Assembly: GCA_009602725.1 (NCBI GenBank)
Contig: WELB01000128.1
Location: forward strand, 175,418-189,357
DNA from: Spirogloea muscicola
Taxonomy: Eukaryota > Streptophyta > Zygnematophyceae > Spirogloeales > Spirogloeaceae
Direction: 5' to 3'
DNA length: 13,940 nt
The notes under the pieces are model-generated. The model was not told the origin of the DNA. It saw only the letters and a list, made by a program, of their open reading frames with translations, and did not search any database. Position 1 is the stretch's first letter; every line of letters begins with the position of its first letter. Below are positions 1 to 9,362 of this stretch, piece after piece. The position numbers and the translations under genes were made by a program.

Positions 1-2694
1 CGCGCGGCGCTGCAGGCGCTGGCCGCCGAGCTCTTTGCGCTGCCGTCGGCGGCCGCCAAGGCCGGCGGGCGCGTCGTCGCGCTGCCCTCGCCCTCCACGC
101 CGCTCCCCCGCGAGAAGCCGGTGCGCAATCGCATTGCCGGCGCATTAGACAATGAAATGTATTCATGCGTATCCTTACCCAGTTCAAGTAACAGCAGAAG
201 CGCATTAGTCAGTAGCGGAATATGTCATGCATATCTTAAACAGTTTCAGTAACAGCAGAACAGATTATAAGTGGAATGTATTCTGCATGTCCTTAATTAG
301 TTCAGGTAGTAGCAGAAAAGTGGCCTAGGGGTCCATCTTCAGGCGCCCACGACTGCCGCCGCTGCCGCCGCCCGCCGCTGTCGTTGATTTCTCCAGCAGA
401 TTTGTGGCGGTTGTGCTCTATTATCACCGTTAACTTCAGTCTTGAGCACTTAAGAGCTCATGCTCATGCTCCTGCTTTGAGGGTACAGTCAGTTAGCAAG
501 TCAAATTGGACGCCGGCAGTACATGAACTATGGTCGACAAGATGTCAAGTTGTAGATATTAGGACCAATCCAGGTGGGTACTCCCGAAGCCCCCGCTCTT
601 GCCACGCCAATTTATCCTGCCTCTTGCTGCCAGCTGACACAGCCCCTGTTGGTTGTGAGATTGCAGTTGCCAAAGGCACGGCCGCCGACTAAGTGGGAGA
701 AGTTCGCGCAGACTAAGGGTGAGGCCGCCACTCCCCTCCGCTGGCCGTACATTGCCGCCGGAGGGGTTCTCTTGACCTCTCGGCACTTGATGACCATCTC
801 ATGCTTGCTGTACACGTTGCAACTAACCTCGCAATTTGCACTTTGTGAGGTCGTAGACGACCAACACTGGCCCTCAACTTATGCCAATACAAGTCAGACA
901 ATAGTGCCCATTCAGTTGCGGTTGGTAGGGCTTGTAGTCAGCTCTGACTGCCAGAAGGTATGTACCACTGTGCTTGCGCTGCAGGCATCCAGAAGCGGAA
1001 GCGCAGCAAGCTGGCGTTTGACGAGGATGCAGGTGATTGGCGTCGGAGACACGGTTACAAGCGCACGCGTGACGCCGCTGACCAGTGGGTGATCGAGGCT
1101 AAGCCATCGGATGGTACGTCATGTCGCCCCATCGCCTGTGCCCCTTCTTGCAGATGAGACTAGAATGCATGCTCATGGCTTCCACGTTTCATGTCAATAG
1201 ACCTTAAGGTCTGAGGTCCAATCGAGCGTTCAGGCTTTTGAGTAAGGATCCAGAGCTGAAATTTGATCAATTGAGGTTCCCTGAAACTGCTCCATTGAGC
1301 TTACTGTCATGATTAGCTTAAAAGGTACTGCCGCAGCTGAGGTTCTGCTTTGGAGGACCTTTCCTCCACTTGGCTCTTTGGGTGTTATGACGCTCCTCAC
1401 AGCTCGCCTCCGTTGAGTCTGTCAGAGCCTGGAGTGGACCCGTTCGCCGAGTCCGGGCGCAAGAAGAAGGAAGGTGTTGCGAAGCAGGACAAGAACCGGC
1501 TGCAAAATCTCAAGGCGGCAGCCAAGCATGCTGGCCGTGGCATACTCCCCAGGTGCTGCGCCTTCTATCCAGTGGCGTTGCTCCGATGTGCGAGTGCAGC
1601 GCGCAGATCCGTCATGATCCATAATTTCTCAAGGAGTTGATTACGATGGGCCCTTTGACTTAGTTTCTCCAGGGGCCAACTTGGCTTGCAGCACGGTGCA
1701 GCTCGCTGCGACTGCGCTGCCCATTACGGGCACGAGAGCTCCTCCGAAGCGCCTGGCCAAGGGCAACATCGGCTTCGCTGCGTCGCTGGCTGGCACTGCC
1801 ACGGCCAGCGGCGGGAAGTTTGACAAGAAGCGGCGTGGGGAGAAGCCACTCAAGAACACTGGCAAGCACCGCAAGGTGCGGAGAGTAGAGGGGCAGGGCC
1901 TGCTTGCTTGCCAATGACTTATGCTGTCCTCAATCTATCTAGATAGAGACTAAGACTGGGCTCGCAAGCTCAGCTTTCCTTTCCACATGTACAGGCCTGT
2001 ACGCGGTTAGTAGCCCTTATTAGTTTGATTGTCCTCCACAAGGTAACATGCTCTTTGGTGAGTAAATGCAAAGAGGCATTGTGATATTGAGCAACTGCTA
2101 ACGAGCCACTCTTGCAACCTTCTGTGTTGCTTGCAGTTCTTGCCGGTCGTGGGTGCGGACGGGCAGGAGAAGTCGCAGCTGCATGCAGTCATGAACAAAG
2201 TCATCAGCAAAAACGACCATGACATACTCGACATCAACAAGGTGAAGTATCGCGCCTGTGTTTTGGCAGCAGCTTGGTAGCCTCAGCAGCTTCAGGCCTC
2301 TGTGCTGTGCACTCCAGCCTTGCAAGGATATCTATCAAGTACTTGTATCAAGTATTGACAAAAAAAGCTGTTGTTCAGAGTAAGTCCAATCTTGGAGTTC
2401 TGGCTATGGCTTAGATCTGGTTATGTTGACCGATTATTTGCCAGTCTTGATTCTTGCAAGCACGTTGTAGTCTCTGGAAGAGGCTTCTGCTTAACAGCTG
2501 CATGCCCGTGCCAGGCGGTGAGCGCCTACAATGTGGGAGAGGAGAAGAGGAATGCAGAGAAGCGGAAGGATGCAGCTAGCAGAGGAAAGCAGAAATCGTT
2601 GAGTAGCAAGGGAAAGGCAAATAGAAAGCCTCAGGTGGTTGCAGCCCATAAAGGTGACGGGAATCGTGGCCGTGGCAAGAGGAAGAGAAAGTGA
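1..2694 (+). CDS. RRS1: RRS1, ribosome biogenesis regulatory protein (5'-partial, 7 exons visible)
   Basis: The exons I assign are <1-120, 667-718, 985-1113, 1426-1536, 1673-1875, 2137-2241 and 2515-2694 (TGA). They sum to 900 bases in one frame, giving 299 residues. Family hallmarks appear in order: [19 protein letters not shown] across exons 1-2, [19 protein letters not shown] in exon 3, VDPFAE plus a Lys-rich helix in exon 4, [18 protein letters not shown] and GGKFDKK in exon 5, and a Lys/Arg-rich tail ending KRKRK. RRS1 is known to act with RPF2 in the nucleolus to load the 5S RNP (5S rRNA, RPL5, RPL11) onto pre-60S particles. The start codon and N-terminus lie upstream. All introns are GT-AG; the donor at 1537 (GTGGCA) is the weakest call. 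Exon 1 is far more GC-rich than exon 7. I saw no TGTAA in the first 250 bases after the stop. The family call is near certain; the exon 4/5 junction could shift by a few residues. Confidence 0.95.
141..320. repeat. Three diverged tandem copies of a ~60-bp unit in RRS1 intron 1
   Basis: Units lie at about 141-200, 201-260 and 261-320. Each carries, in order, a GCATTA/CAGATTA start, a GAATGTATTC-like middle, a TCCTTA/TCTTAA stretch, and a closing GTTCAAGTAACAGCAGAA-like segment. The copies are imperfect but collinear, with a constant period near 60. They lie just after the splice donor of the 546-base first intron. Function is unknown. Confidence 0.75.
1934..2002. repeat. Two perfect 14-bp palindromes in RRS1 intron 5
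   Basis: TCTATCTAGATAGA (1934-1947) and GTACAGGCCTGTAC (1989-2002) are each identical to their own reverse complement and lie 41 bases apart inside one intron. About one such palindrome is expected by chance in a window of this size, so the pair is noted without a functional claim. Confidence 0.5.
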
Positions 2695-3788
2695 TTCGGT
2701 GCCGCATCACCTTAGTTGTACAAATTGCTATAGCGCATTTGCTTTAGAAACTGCAAGTGGAGACTGGATCCTTTACTAGTCCATATTGAGGTTATATTTG
2801 ATGCAGCTGTTCCTTTACGCTGCATTGGCTAGGTTTTCATATTGCTGCAATGCAAGCAGACGACAAGAGGCCCATCTAGCAGTATCTAGCTTGCTATGCT
2901 GAGTGTTGAAGCGCGCCGGCAGTGCGCTGTCTGCGCTATGCACCTACTTTTGCTAATTGATAGCCAAATAGAGCTTCAAGAGCAGGTATGTTTTCACTGG
3001 AGCTTAAATTCAAGATGTGTGAGCACAATGTATAGTGATCAGCGCTTAAGTAAGATCCAGTATTAGGCTGTGCTGGAATAAATGACCATGGTCCTCTCAA
3101 AGAATGGACAAGATCCAACGTCTAAAAGGCGCATGTCCACATGTCTATCAGGAGACTACAGCGAAAGCATGTCATCACTATCCGCAGTAATATGCCATGT
3201 ACCCGGCATCTTTCAGGTACACGGCTAAATCATGACTCTACTGATCTTTACCTTTTACTTGTAGCTAAGGCGCCATGACAACATCAAGCACGACAAGGCA
3301 TAGTAGACTGCCAACTCAATTCCACCAACTTAGGAGAGAAGGCGAGCATAGCGCTTGAGATATGATGGAGGCCAATTCAAGCCAAGACATTGTTCAGGCA
3401 GAACCTAGTGCAAAATAGAGAAAGCTACATTAAATGGAGTCCTACGCTAAGGTATCCAAGGGTAACAACAGGGTGACATTAGTACCCACGGGTGAGCACA
3501 TACAAATCCGACAAACTAATTTAAGAGACAAAAGATTTTCTTATTCTCATACATCAATTGCAAGCACGTTACATCTTACATGTGGCAACAGATCAACATC
3601 AAGCTTTGAGGCTGCCCGCAACAAGGAGTAGCTCCGCACTCGTCTTGCTTGAACCAAGTCAGTGCAACTAATCTGTATTTGCTTTCAACAATGTATGTCC
3701 ATGGGGGTCATGCCTTAAGGCATTGGCTTCACACACGTAGGCGGATGGCTCTGGCCTTTGCACATGACTGCTGCTGATGAGTGAAAAT
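2695..3788. other. Gene-free spacer after RRS1
   Basis: After the RRS1 stop there is about 1.1 kb of mixed-composition DNA with frequent stops in all frames. It presumably contains the RRS1 3' UTR. I see no tRNA, no credible exon and no member of the GGGCTGGC repeat family here. Confidence 0.6.
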
Positions 3789-3822
3789 TGCAGTCCTAGC
3801 CCTTGTCAGGGATAGGACTGCA
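3789..3822. repeat. 34-nt hairpin (15-bp stem with one mismatch)
   Basis: Outer arms TGCAGTCCTA (3789-3798) and TAGGACTGCA (3813-3822) pair perfectly. After one G/A mismatch, an inner CCCT/AGGG stem closes on a 4-base loop TGTC. The pairing stops exactly at the ends. It lies about 70 bases before a GGGCTGGC repeat copy. Confidence 0.75.
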
Positions 3823-3860
3823 TTCTGGCCCATTTGCTGACGTCTTGATGATTAGTTCCT

Positions 3861-3960
3861 GCTTTTTGCGCCATCCGGCCCTTTCAGACCTTGTCCGTTG
3901 CCTTGGGCTGGCCTCTCACAGCCAGCCACTGCTGTCAATCTGGAAGACCTGTTTCCTCTT
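3861..3960 (+). repeat. Dispersed repeat copy (GGGCTGGC family)
   Basis: This copy reads, in order, TGCGCCATCC, CCCTTTCAGACCTTGTCC, TTGGGCTGGCCTCTCACAGCC and a TGCTGTC segment. It aligns base for base, with few differences, to the copy starting near 10951. The GGCTG...CAGCC core is a short inverted repeat. No long ORF is shared by the copies, so I treat it as a noncoding, possibly non-autonomous, mobile repeat. Confidence 0.8.
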
Positions 3961-4485
3961 CTTTCAATCTGGACGTTCTACAAACCCCAAACCCTTGGTG
4001 GCCTCATCAATCAAAGCGTACAGCTGCATCCACCTCCTTTCTGTTTTGAAAGCCATGCTGATCAAGTGGACACAATCAGCAGTGGCCTCCGCCCTATTAA
4101 GCTCAACCGCAGAGAGCGGACGGATCATAAATGCTCGTGGACTACAGAGACGGGCAGTAAAGGCAAGCTTCATACAGCTGCATTTCACTAGGCTCAGCGC
4201 GTTGCATTCCATCCCCACATGATGGGATGCATACTGAGGCGCAAAGGAATAGTTCCGTGTAGAAGTATCATAGCAAGTGGCCCCCTCCTTGGAAAGGTGA
4301 AGGCTTGCCGAAGGAGTCGCGCAATACCAATTTCAGGCCGATTTAGGTCGATTCATTAAGAAGCTTGTCCCAGCTTGACGAGTAGATGTGTTAGGCTTGA
4401 CGTTAACTACCTGCTGTGAGTCAAAGCGTCGAGGATGGGCGATCACTTCCTGATCGACGTCTTTCCGCCTGCTAGCTTTTCAGAC

Positions 4486-4624
4486 TTGCATCTACTGACT
4501 AGAGGTTACTGAGAGTCCGCTTGCTGCTGTCTCGGTTCTTAGCACTCCGGCTCCTTCAGACCTTGTCCATTCCTTTGGGCTGGCCTCTCCCAGCCACCAA
4601 TTCATCTGGCCGCGCTTGCTTCCT
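4486..4624 (+). repeat. Long repeat copy, inverted partner of 11638-11772
   Basis: About 135 bases, from CTGACTAG through TTACTGAGAG, TTAGCACTCC, CTCCTTCAGACCTTG and TTTGGGCTGGCCTCTCCCAG to CATCTGGCCGCGCTTGCTT, match the reverse complement of 11638-11772. By hand alignment identity is near 90 percent with one 1-base indel. Similarity stops shortly after GCTTGCTT. This shows that the GGGCTGGC motif belongs to a larger unit. Confidence 0.85.
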
Positions 4625-4627
4625 GAT

Positions 4628-4697
4628 CAAGGTCATGGTCTTCGGGCTGGCCTCTCACAAGCCAATGCTGGCAATTTGAAAGAGCTGTTTCCATGTC
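4628..4697 (+). repeat. Partial GGGCTGGC repeat copy
   Basis: CAAGGTCATGGTCTTCGGGC leads into TGGCCTCTCACAAGCCA and then TTTGAAAGAGCTGTTTCC. This matches the core and right part of the family (compare TGGAAGACCTGTTTCC after the 3861 copy). It sits directly after the longer copy, so the two are in tandem. Confidence 0.7.
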
Positions 4698-4724
4698 GTC
4701 GTTACCGGAAGGGACCACAGCGGC

Positions 4725-4990
4725 GACCCCCCCCCCCGGCAGGCGGCCAGCTGGACAGACGCGGAGGACACGTGGCGCACGCGGCGCGACCCCTAGAAGC
4801 CAGGGCATATTGCCCCTGCGTGGCGCGCTCGGCGAGTTCCAATTGGCAGCGTGTATCCAGCGTGGCTGACCGCGTGGCAGCTTGCGGAGGATGCAGCGCA
4901 TCGGACGGTAACAAAGGCTGCCACGACGGCATCGCGTAGCCGGCCACGTGGGGTGTCAGCCAACGTGGCCGCTGGAGTACGCCGCGGCCA
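4725..4990. promoter_or_regulatory. GC-rich block with ACGTGG motifs, 0.6-0.85 kb upstream of caleosin
   Basis: A C11 run (4727-4737) opens a GC-rich block. It contains CACGTGGC (4769-4776), ACGTGGGG (from 4946) and ACGTGGCC (from 4973); CGGCCACGT (4941-4949) and ACGTGGCCG (4973-4981) form a 9-bp inverted repeat. ACGTGGC is the core of the plant abscisic-acid response element, and plant caleosins such as RD20 are known to be induced by abscisic acid and drought. A regulatory role here is inference, and GC-rich DNA produces such motifs easily. No convincing exon is seen. Confidence 0.3.
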
Positions 4991-5218
4991 GTGTAACAAG
5001 CATATCAATAACTGAAGTCACTGTCTGGCTTAACCACGCCCATTAGTCTCGTGCTGGAAGAGCTGCTCCATTCGTACTGGGCGTCGCCTGAAATACCGAC
5101 CACCGGTGCCCTTTTCCTTCATTTTGAGAATGAAGAGCTTATCAGATGAAAAGCAATGGCGCTCTGTTTTTTCTTTTTTCCATATTTTGGCGCTCATTAC
5201 CCCTGCTGGCTCTGTCCG

Positions 5219-5385
5219 TGCTACTTTGGGCTGGCCATCTCGCTTTCCCTTTCATTTGAGTGGCCTTTCACGGCTCCTGGCTGCTTAGCGCTTTTTGGGC
5301 CCCTCCGTCATTTGGCCCCTTCGGACCTTTGTCATTCTTTTGGGCTGGCTTCTTTTTCGGGCTGGCTTTTCACAGCCCTTGCCGC
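5219..5385 (+). repeat. Two or three tandem GGGCTGGC repeat copies
   Basis: CTACTTTGGGCTGGCC at 5222, then a copy with GGCCCCTTCGGACCTTTGTC leading to TTTTGGGCTGGC (5342) and a second GGGCTGGC (5359) followed by TTTTCACAGCCCTTGCC. The order (pyrimidine-rich, GACCTTGTC-like, GGGCTGGC, CACAGCC) is that of the family consensus. The cluster ends about 200 bases before the caleosin start, inside its likely promoter. Confidence 0.7.
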
Positions 5386-5389
5386 CGGG

Positions 5390-5403
5390 CGATTAGCTAA
5401 TCG
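5390..5403. promoter_or_regulatory. 14-bp palindrome in caleosin upstream region
   Basis: CGATTAGCTAATCG equals its own reverse complement and lies 190 bases before the caleosin ATG, directly after the repeat cluster. The ATTAG/CTAAT halves look like a dimeric transcription-factor site, but no factor can be named. Confidence 0.3.
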
Positions 5404-5495
5404 GTTATCGCCAGCCGACACTGTCAAACCCTAACCATTTCCTATCACTGACCACCCAGTCTTTCACACTACACACCTTCCAGCTACGAGCCCCA

Positions 5496-5528
5496 CTGCC
5501 GCCGCCGCCGCCGCCGCAGCCGCCGCCA
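5496..5528 (+). repeat. (GCC)n tract in the probable caleosin 5' UTR
   Basis: Seven or so GCC units, one CAG-type interruption, then further GCC units. It lies 66-98 bases before the start codon, so it is probably transcribed. A second tract of the same unit is found in intron 1 of the same gene. Confidence 0.6.
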
Positions 5529-5593
5529 CCGTAGCCGCGATATCCGCGGTCCTGCAGTATCGTCGCCCGCGGCGCGGCTCGGAGGAGCCAGCG

Positions 5594-7269
5594 ATGGGGG
5601 ACGTCCGCGGCGGCGACGGCCCGGCGACCGTGGCGCGCGGCGCGCCCGTGACGTATGCGCGCGCCGTCGACACCGCCGACCTCGACGCGCACCTGGAGAA
5701 GCCCCGTGAGCGCCGCCGCCGTGTATCCTCGCCCACGCTGCGCGAAGACTTAAAAAGCTCAAAAGAATACTGCATATCCAGAAACATTTCAGTATATTGC
5801 AAGAGATAGTAATAAGGATTGCTCTTGCAGTCACTGGCATAGCCGCAGCAACGAGCTCACAGACTGCCGCCGCCGCCGCCGCCGCCGCCACCGCCGCCGC
5901 CAGACGTGCCCCGCGCCAACGCGGCGCCGGACTCGGCGCACCCCAACGGCACCGAGGGCTGGAAGCAGGCAAACGAGCACCTCACCGTGCTGCAGCAGCA
6001 CTGCGCCTGGTTCGACCAGAACAAGGACGGTGTCGTCTATCCGTATGAGACCTACCTTGGTACGGCCTCCAAGACCACAACCATCCGCTGAAGCTATCTA
6101 GCAAGACATTAGTGAGAGACTTCTGTATAGTCCATCGAATAGTATTAGTTCCACCCCACACAGATTACCCCGGCCATTACTGCTGTGTGTCCACCCACCC
6201 GAGGAAGGCGTCTTTTGGTATATTGGCTTCAAGGAGCATCAAAGTCTTGCCTGCATTTAAACGTCGTTGCCTCGCCGACTGAATTTGCCAACCGCATGGC
6301 CGGCCCTGCCTGGGCCCTTAGCCTGTGTATTGCACCATCCTGCTTCTGCTGATTGCTTTGGAATGTTCAGGTGTTTGAAGTAGTGCTCCTTGGTGGTGCA
6401 GGCTTTCGCAAGCTGGGGTTCAATGTCTTGGTCTCCATCATCGCTAGCATTATCATCCATCAGGGCTTCAGCTACTACACCCTTGACGTAAGATAAGCCG
6501 TGCTACCATATCTTTGACAATTCTCCCCACAAGAGTACTTTAACAACTTTGGCAGCTCATTGTTATGGATTACTGATGTGCAATCTGCAGGGGTGGCTGC
6601 CATCGCCCTTCTTTGAGATTTACATTCGCAACATACACGGCGCCAAGCATGGCAGTGACACAGGCGTGTATGACACAGAGGGCAGGCAAGCACCAAGTTC
6701 TGAGGCACCCATGGGGACTTTGTAATCGGTAAAACAGAAGCACTATGCAATGCATGGGGAAGGCAAGCCAGCTCACTGCATGCATTACTTGTCAGTTGCA
6801 ATTGACGGCTTATCAAGGAGTGCCTCGTCTGCAGATTTGTGCCGGCCCGTTTTGAGGAGCTGTTCACCAAGTTTGACAAGCAAAAGAAGGGTGGCTTTTA
6901 CTTCAAGGACGTGCTGCAGCTGACAAACGCCCATCGCAATGTCGCTGATCCTTTTGGCTGGTGCGGAGCTGCTACTGAAAGTAGTCCATGTCTGGAGAAA
7001 GACATGAGTAGGGTATGCTTGCTATTGCTGCCCTTGTGGACTTGATACTGGTACTTGTGAGTCACAAGTGCGCCTGTCCACTCACGTCAGTGCTGACATT
7101 GTACAGGTTCGCGGCCAAATTCGAGTGGTTTTTCACATGGTGGTTGGCAAAAGACGAGAATGGGTTCCTGACCAAGGAGGCAGTCCGCGGTATCTACGAT
7201 GGAAGTTTCTTTGAGTACGCTATGAATTTGAACGAGAAGAAGAAGGCTAACCAGAAGAAGCTCCAGTAA
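5594..7269 (+). CDS. Caleosin / haem peroxygenase, complete, 6 exons, 245 aa
   Basis: Exons 5594-5705, 5904-6059, 6402-6487, 6591-6685, 6835-6960 and 7107-7269 (TAA) sum to 738 bases in one frame. Caleosins sit on lipid droplets and ER; plant members use haem and hydroperoxides to epoxidise or hydroxylate unsaturated fatty acids. Visible features: N-terminal [18 protein letters not shown] (50-54); LQQH with His70; EF-hand loop D75-Q-N-K-D-G...E86; hydrophobic segment about 94-117; a W-L-P-S-P turn (120-124); [10 protein letters not shown] with His138; [12 protein letters not shown] (149-160); DPFGWFAAKFEW (188-199); [19 protein letters not shown] (207-225); and a Lys-rich tail. His70 and His138 match the two essential haem histidines of the Arabidopsis enzyme. 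Two prolines of the plant proline knot are Asp118 and Glu127 here. The start fits the family N-terminus. Intron 4 is GC-AG; the others are GT-AG. Confidence 0.96.
5866..5902 (+). repeat. (GCC)n tract abutting the intron 1 acceptor of caleosin
   Basis: About eleven GCC/ACC units run directly into the CAG acceptor at 5901-5903, where a pyrimidine tract would normally be. The acceptor is fixed by protein homology, because the next codons give VPRANAAPD...HPNGT. Confidence 0.8.
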
Positions 7270-7350
7270 GCCAGCTTTCAGATTGGTCAGTTGATTCAGT
7301 CCCGTATGAAGAGCAATAGTCAGCTGTTGTATGACGCATTGCACTATTCA

Positions 7351-7375
7351 TGTAATTGATGCTTCTGGAGTGTAA
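7351..7375 (+). terminator. Caleosin polyadenylation signals (two TGTAA)
   Basis: TGTAA occurs at 7351-7355 and 7371-7375, 82 and 102 bases after the stop codon. TGTAA is the established chlorophyte polyadenylation signal and normally lies 10-20 bases before the cleavage site, so the mRNA probably ends near 7370-7395. Confidence 0.55.
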
Positions 7376-7891
7376 GCCAGCCTCTAGCAGAACGCAAAAC
7401 GTCATCCTCTGTTCTCCCATGGGCTGGTTGATATTTGTGAAGCTGCAGATGGTCTAGTATTTACTCGAAGACACTTTCACAGCTCCGACCGTTAGTTGCA
7501 CAAGCGTCTTCCACTTCTAGTCCAGGTCTCTTTGCTCTAGACGTTTGTGTTGGCGCAGCATTTTTGGCACTGGTCTGTGTCGTGAATCAATCTGACGGGA
7601 AGCGCTAGTATGGTGGCTTACAGGGGACAACCCAGAATTTCCTTGGCAGCAACCATGGGGTCCATCGTCTTGCTTGCAACACTTGGCAGCATTGCTGGGA
7701 GTTTTATTGCGGGGTATATTGATGGCCGTCGTGCAACCCATGCCAAGCTCAGGATACCTTATCCCGTGTTTTAGAGTCGTCCCAAGTCTCCCAGCAAGGG
7801 GGGGGGGGCTCTATGTGGAGGTTGCTGATACTTGAAGTTTTGATTCTGGAGTTCAAATCCTATATTTCTGCCTACTCTGCAAAGCTCGGCT

Positions 7892-7942
7892 CTACTTTCC
7901 AGAGAGAAAGTAGTGTAAGAAATAAATTTCACACTACTTACA
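7892..7942. repeat. Overlapping inverted repeats (mutually exclusive hairpins)
   Basis: CTACTTTC (7892-7899) pairs with GAAAGTAG (7906-7913). The overlapping AAGTAGTGT (7908-7916) pairs with ACACTACTT (7931-7939). GTGTAAG (7913-7919) can instead pair with CTTACAC (7936-7942). The middle arm is shared, so a transcript could fold only one of these ways at a time. Confidence 0.55.
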
Positions 7943-8729
7943 CCTGTTTCAACCTCCTCCTCCTGAGAGCTTCTCCGCGCATTGCATGGCACGCAAGTAA
8001 GCCGAGTTGTTTACCACGTTACTCAAATGCATCTGTATCTCAATTGCTGTCCGCCATGCTGTTTTATTGCATTCAATGAACCGTCCATCAAAGATTGAAC
8101 AGGTTATGTAACAAGTAGGAAGAAGTAACAGGTTGCTCCTGGTCAGTGATTGCTGACCGCCTAGACCAGCACCCTGGTTGTAAATTCTTGGGCTTCAGGC
8201 GGTATTGCATACATTGTTATCACAGCAAGTGGAGCGTGATTACGTGTTGTATATGAAAGGAGCAGAGTACTGCATATAGCTAAAACAAGCCCTGTTGTGA
8301 GCGCATGCATTGTCATAAACAGCTAATTGAGACTATCAATCCATAACGTCGTTAATACCGACTTGCAATCCCAGCGCTGTCACACGAGTTATGACAGCTT
8401 CAGCTTCTCTTATAGGTAAAGTCCCAAAATTCTTGTATTGGTCAGATTGTAAATACACGTATTGATAGTAAACTCAGTGCGCCCTTTTTAATGGTATTTT
8501 GAAAGTTTCAAATTGATCACCTCTGAGGGTAAGCAATTGTAGATGTAAGGCAACATGCCTTAGTTGATATATATAGAATTTTCAGGATGCGGTTGACATA
8601 CTCGTCCTTGATACTCGTGACATGGGGTGAGGGAAACTAGAACAGACCTTAAGAAATTCGGAAATTGCTTACATCAGATCATCCTCTATTATGACATCTG
8701 CTGTGTAGCATGTGAGCGCACCTGTAAAA

Positions 8730-8762
8730 TACATCGAATATGACCTTGTCATATTCGATGTA
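8730..8762. repeat. 33-nt perfect hairpin, 14-bp arms
   Basis: TACATCGAATATGA (8730-8743) and TCATATTCGATGTA (8749-8762) are exact reverse complements around a 5-base CCTTG loop. Pairing stops at both ends. A 14-bp perfect stem with so short a loop is very unlikely by chance in 14 kb. There is no gene nearby and no U-run or other terminator character. Confidence 0.9.
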
Positions 8763-9289
8763 CATATGGCTCCTGCCTTAACATCTTATCGATGGTGGAG
8801 ACTAGGTGTGATAAACCCATAAAATTTCTGACAAGTGGGTAGCAGCTGTAGCCTCACGGCCCCTTTTAGAACCTCTATAGGAAATCTTGTCTTTCAGGTT
8901 TCACACGACATTGCCGACCTACACTCCAGGGCAGACGTAAATAGCTTTGCGGACTCGCCACACTCCCTGAACACGTAAGGGGGGTCTTGGGTCGGTGATT
9001 ACAAAGCAGTACTGTACCTTGTCTTGACCATTGATTTCGAATGATGATCAACTAGTAAGGGATGACGAGGCCTGCTAGTGATACGGCAGTCACCATCACA
9101 GGTCCCCATTGCGACTACATGATACAAGCACCTCCTGGACCCCTTGTATTTTCTATAGTACACCAGCAGCTTGACCTGTCTCTTTCAGGCTTTAATAAGG
9201 TCGATCAGGACTCTCTTCAAGTTCTGAGCGCTACTTGTCTGTGACTTCCACATTAAACAAAGTTTGCTTGTCCTTCAAGCTTCATTCTT

Positions 9290-9330
9290 CATTCTCTTTT
9301 TGGGCTGGCCAATCACAATTATCGCTCTCT
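9290..9330 (+). repeat. Short GGGCTGGC repeat copy
   Basis: TTTTTGGGCTGGCCAATCAC followed by ATCGCTCTCTAC. It matches the reverse complement of the copy at 12681-12720 (GGGCTGGCCAATCACAGCCATCG-type core), so both belong to an AATCACA-variant subgroup. Confidence 0.7.
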
Positions 9331-9362
9331 ACTGGCCACGCAATGGGCAGTGCAGAACAAAT

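Larger units (their letters stand above)
7376..9290. other. Gene-free spacer with homopolymer and hairpins
   Basis: About 1.9 kb with no ORF resembling a protein, no tRNA and no GGGCTGGC repeat copy. It holds a G11 run (7798-7808) and the inverted repeats described separately. Several scattered TGTAA (for example in 8107-8111 and 8544-8548) may be chance, as the region is moderately AT-rich. Confidence 0.5.

Noticed and set aside
5484-5972. 162-codon minus-strand open frame
   Set aside because: It is the antisense of caleosin exons 1-2 and the GCC tracts, rich in Ala/Arg from repeat sequence.
4727-7808. C11 (4727-4737) and G11 (7798-7808) runs as possible paired ends of an element around caleosin
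   Set aside because: Homopolymers of this size arise readily, and the flanking bases of the two runs do not match.
7840-7870. GTTCAAATCC resembling a tRNA B box
   Set aside because: The flanking bases do not form a T stem, and no A box or acceptor stem lies at the right distance.
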